Source: Cohnella sp. WQ 127256 (lineage in GTDB: Bacteria > Bacillota > Bacilli > Paenibacillales > Paenibacillaceae). Taken from it: DNA of 64,000 nt. Location of the stretch: positions 1,054,001 through 1,118,000 of the forward strand of contig NZ_JAMZCY010000001.1 in NCBI RefSeq assembly GCF_024519285.1, given 5' to 3'. The translations under genes were made by a program, and so were the position numbers. Below, piece after piece: positions 63,138-64,000 of the stretch. A model generated the notes under the pieces. It made no database searches and was not told the DNA's origin. It saw only the letters and a program-made list of their open reading frames with translations. Position 1 is the first letter of the stretch, and each line of letters starts with the position of its first letter.

Positions 63138-63198
63138 CTGAGAGAAAACTGAAAGAATGCTGAAAGCGCCGTTCAGAAAACATTCAGTTAGCATTCAT
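63138..63198. promoter_or_regulatory. Symmetric operator with six 11-bp-spaced half-sites
   Basis: CTGAG (63138), CTGAA (63149) and CTGAA (63160) repeat every 11 bases, and after the centre near 63168 come TTCAG (63172), TTCAG (63183) and TTCAT (63194), also every 11 bases in the opposite sense. OmpR-family regulators bind direct repeats of this period, so this is probably the operator of the adjacent regulator acting on both promoters. Confidence 0.7.
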
Positions 63199-63264
63199 GT
63201 TGAGCTAAGGTTCGTCTTCCATAATGTGCTCATGACAATAGAAAAGCGAAGGTGAACATTACGA

Positions 63265-64000
63265 ATGAAGAAGAAAATGGTTTGGTCAGTTGCCTTAGTC
63301 ATTGTATTGGCAGCGGGAACATGGGGAGGAATTCAGCTATACAATAAAAAGGATACACAGCTAGTGGCAAGCTACATAACGACTCAAGTTCGCAAAGGGA
63401 CGATTGAAGTAAAGGTAAGCGGGACGGGCAGTATTCAACCGATCGCTCGGAAAACACTTAAGGCAGCGGCATCAGGAACGGCGCTTAAAGTTAATTATAA
63501 GGAAGGAGATACCGTCAAGAAAGGTGATATTCTCATTACTTATGAGCAAGAGGACGTTACAGACAGCATTCGTAGTAAAACAATTGACTTGAAGAAGAAG
63601 CAGCTGGAGCTTAATGATTTGCAGACAAAATATAAAGAAGCATTAGACGATGAGGCTCGTAAGCCATTGGTATTAAGTATTCAGAAGCAGCAGTTGGATA
63701 TTGAGATGGCTCAATCAGATATATCTACATTAAAGACAGGCAAGATTATTGATCCAATCGTTGCGCCTATTGATGGAGTGCTGGCTACATTTGATGTTGT
63801 TGCTGGTGATTCGATTAATCCAAATGGGGAGCTTGGTGAAATCGTTAATTTTGCTCAGCTGCAAATGGTAGTGGGGATTGACGAATTGGATATTTCAAAG
63901 GTAAAGCTTGAGCAGGAGACCGAAATTCTTGTGGAGGCTTTGCCTGAGGAGAAATTTACAGGCAAGGTTGTATCTATTGCGGATGAAGGAACGACAAGCA
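63265..64000 (+). CDS. Membrane-fusion (HlyD/MacA-type) efflux protein, 5' part
   Basis: The first 245 codons of a periplasmic-adaptor-type protein; the gene runs past the window end. It starts with MKKKMVWSVALVIVLAAGTW, a membrane anchor, then the barrel-sandwich (lipoyl-like) half KAAASGTALKVNYKEGDTVK, a helical hairpin (about residues 95-150, KTIDLKKKQLELNDLQTKYK) and the second half DPIVAPIDGVLATFDVVAGD. In Gram-positives such proteins work with MacB-type ABC transporters, expected just downstream. AAGGTGA precedes the ATG. The divergent two-component system probably controls it. Confidence 0.87.
   Translation, partial: MKKKMVWSVALVIVLAAGTWGGIQLYNKKDTQLVASYITTQVRKGTIEVKVSGTGSIQPIARKTLKAAASGTALKVNYKEGDTVKKGDILITYEQEDVTDSIRSKTIDLKKKQLELNDLQTKYKEALDDEARKPLVLSIQKQQLDIEMAQSDISTLKTGKIIDPIVAPIDGVLATFDVVAGDSINPNGELGEIVNFAQLQMVVGIDELDISKVKLEQETEILVEALPEEKFTGKVVSIADEGTTS

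Overview
The window reads as ordinary chromosome of a spore-forming Gram-positive bacterium of the Bacillales, most likely Paenibacillaceae (Paenibacillus or a close relative). Support comes from a Tlp-type spore protein with a forespore-type promoter, the glnA / lexA-yneA-ynzC order also found in Bacillus, strong AGGAGG-type ribosome sites, frequent GTG and TTG starts, an E1alpha-E1beta-E2-E3 pyruvate dehydrogenase operon, and a secreted stalk-domain protein. I saw no rRNA, tRNA, CRISPR array, insertion sequence or prophage. Genus assignment is inference.

Layout. 1-5.4 kb: the 3' part of glnA, then lexA and yneA divergent across a cluster of five LexA-type boxes, ynzC, a small membrane protein, a HAD phosphatase, a hemerythrin-like protein with an FNR-type site, and mtnD. 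5.5-9.3 kb: metH and tlp. 9.5-18.2 kb: a tight nine-gene operon rich in DNA repair functions (mrfA, mrfB, HAD phosphatase, Fpg-family glycosylase, endonuclease IV, a small receiver-like protein, a thioredoxin-like protein, a YlmA-type ABC ATPase, an FtsJ-type methyltransferase). 18.3-22.3 kb: a protein kinase fused to a ParA-like domain, then a two-component system. 22.4-28.6 kb: a cell-wall hydrolase, two acetyltransferases, a PhnP-like hydrolase, thiamine pyrophosphokinase, a TRIC-family protein, a low-molecular-weight phosphatase and an esterase. 28.8-33.9 kb: pdhABCD. 34-40 kb: thioesterase, thyA-dfrA, gltD, an anchored glucosaminidase-like protein, HAD hydrolase. 40.2-44.9 kb: two small proteins (one with a LexA-type promoter), an orphan ABC ATPase, MOSC, double GNAT, YdjC deacetylase. 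45-48.7 kb: a 2-oxoacid:ferredoxin oxidoreductase made of two fusion proteins. 48.8-60 kb: serine hydrolase, a LysR/MFS divergent pair, a TPR protein, aldo-keto reductase, COG0523 GTPase, stalk/PKD protein. 60-64 kb: a Fur-box-controlled predicted beta-propeller protein, then a two-component system divergent from a membrane-fusion protein that runs off the window end.

How it fits together. Three LexA-type control regions occur (lexA/yneA; a 76-residue protein at 40.4 kb; a weaker one before mrfAB), suggesting that the DNA damage response reaches further here than the lexA locus. The repair operon pairs an oxidised-base glycosylase with an AP endonuclease and with the helicase/exonuclease pair known for mitomycin lesion repair. 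Pyruvate can be oxidised by the PDH complex or by the fused ferredoxin-dependent enzyme, and the FNR-type site fits facultative anaerobic life. The most noteworthy leads are the LexA-type promoter in front of an uncharacterised 76-residue protein, the Fur-box promoter in front of an uncharacterised predicted propeller protein, a symmetric six-half-site operator with 11-bp period at 63.1 kb, and an MFS gene whose start codon position holds ATA.
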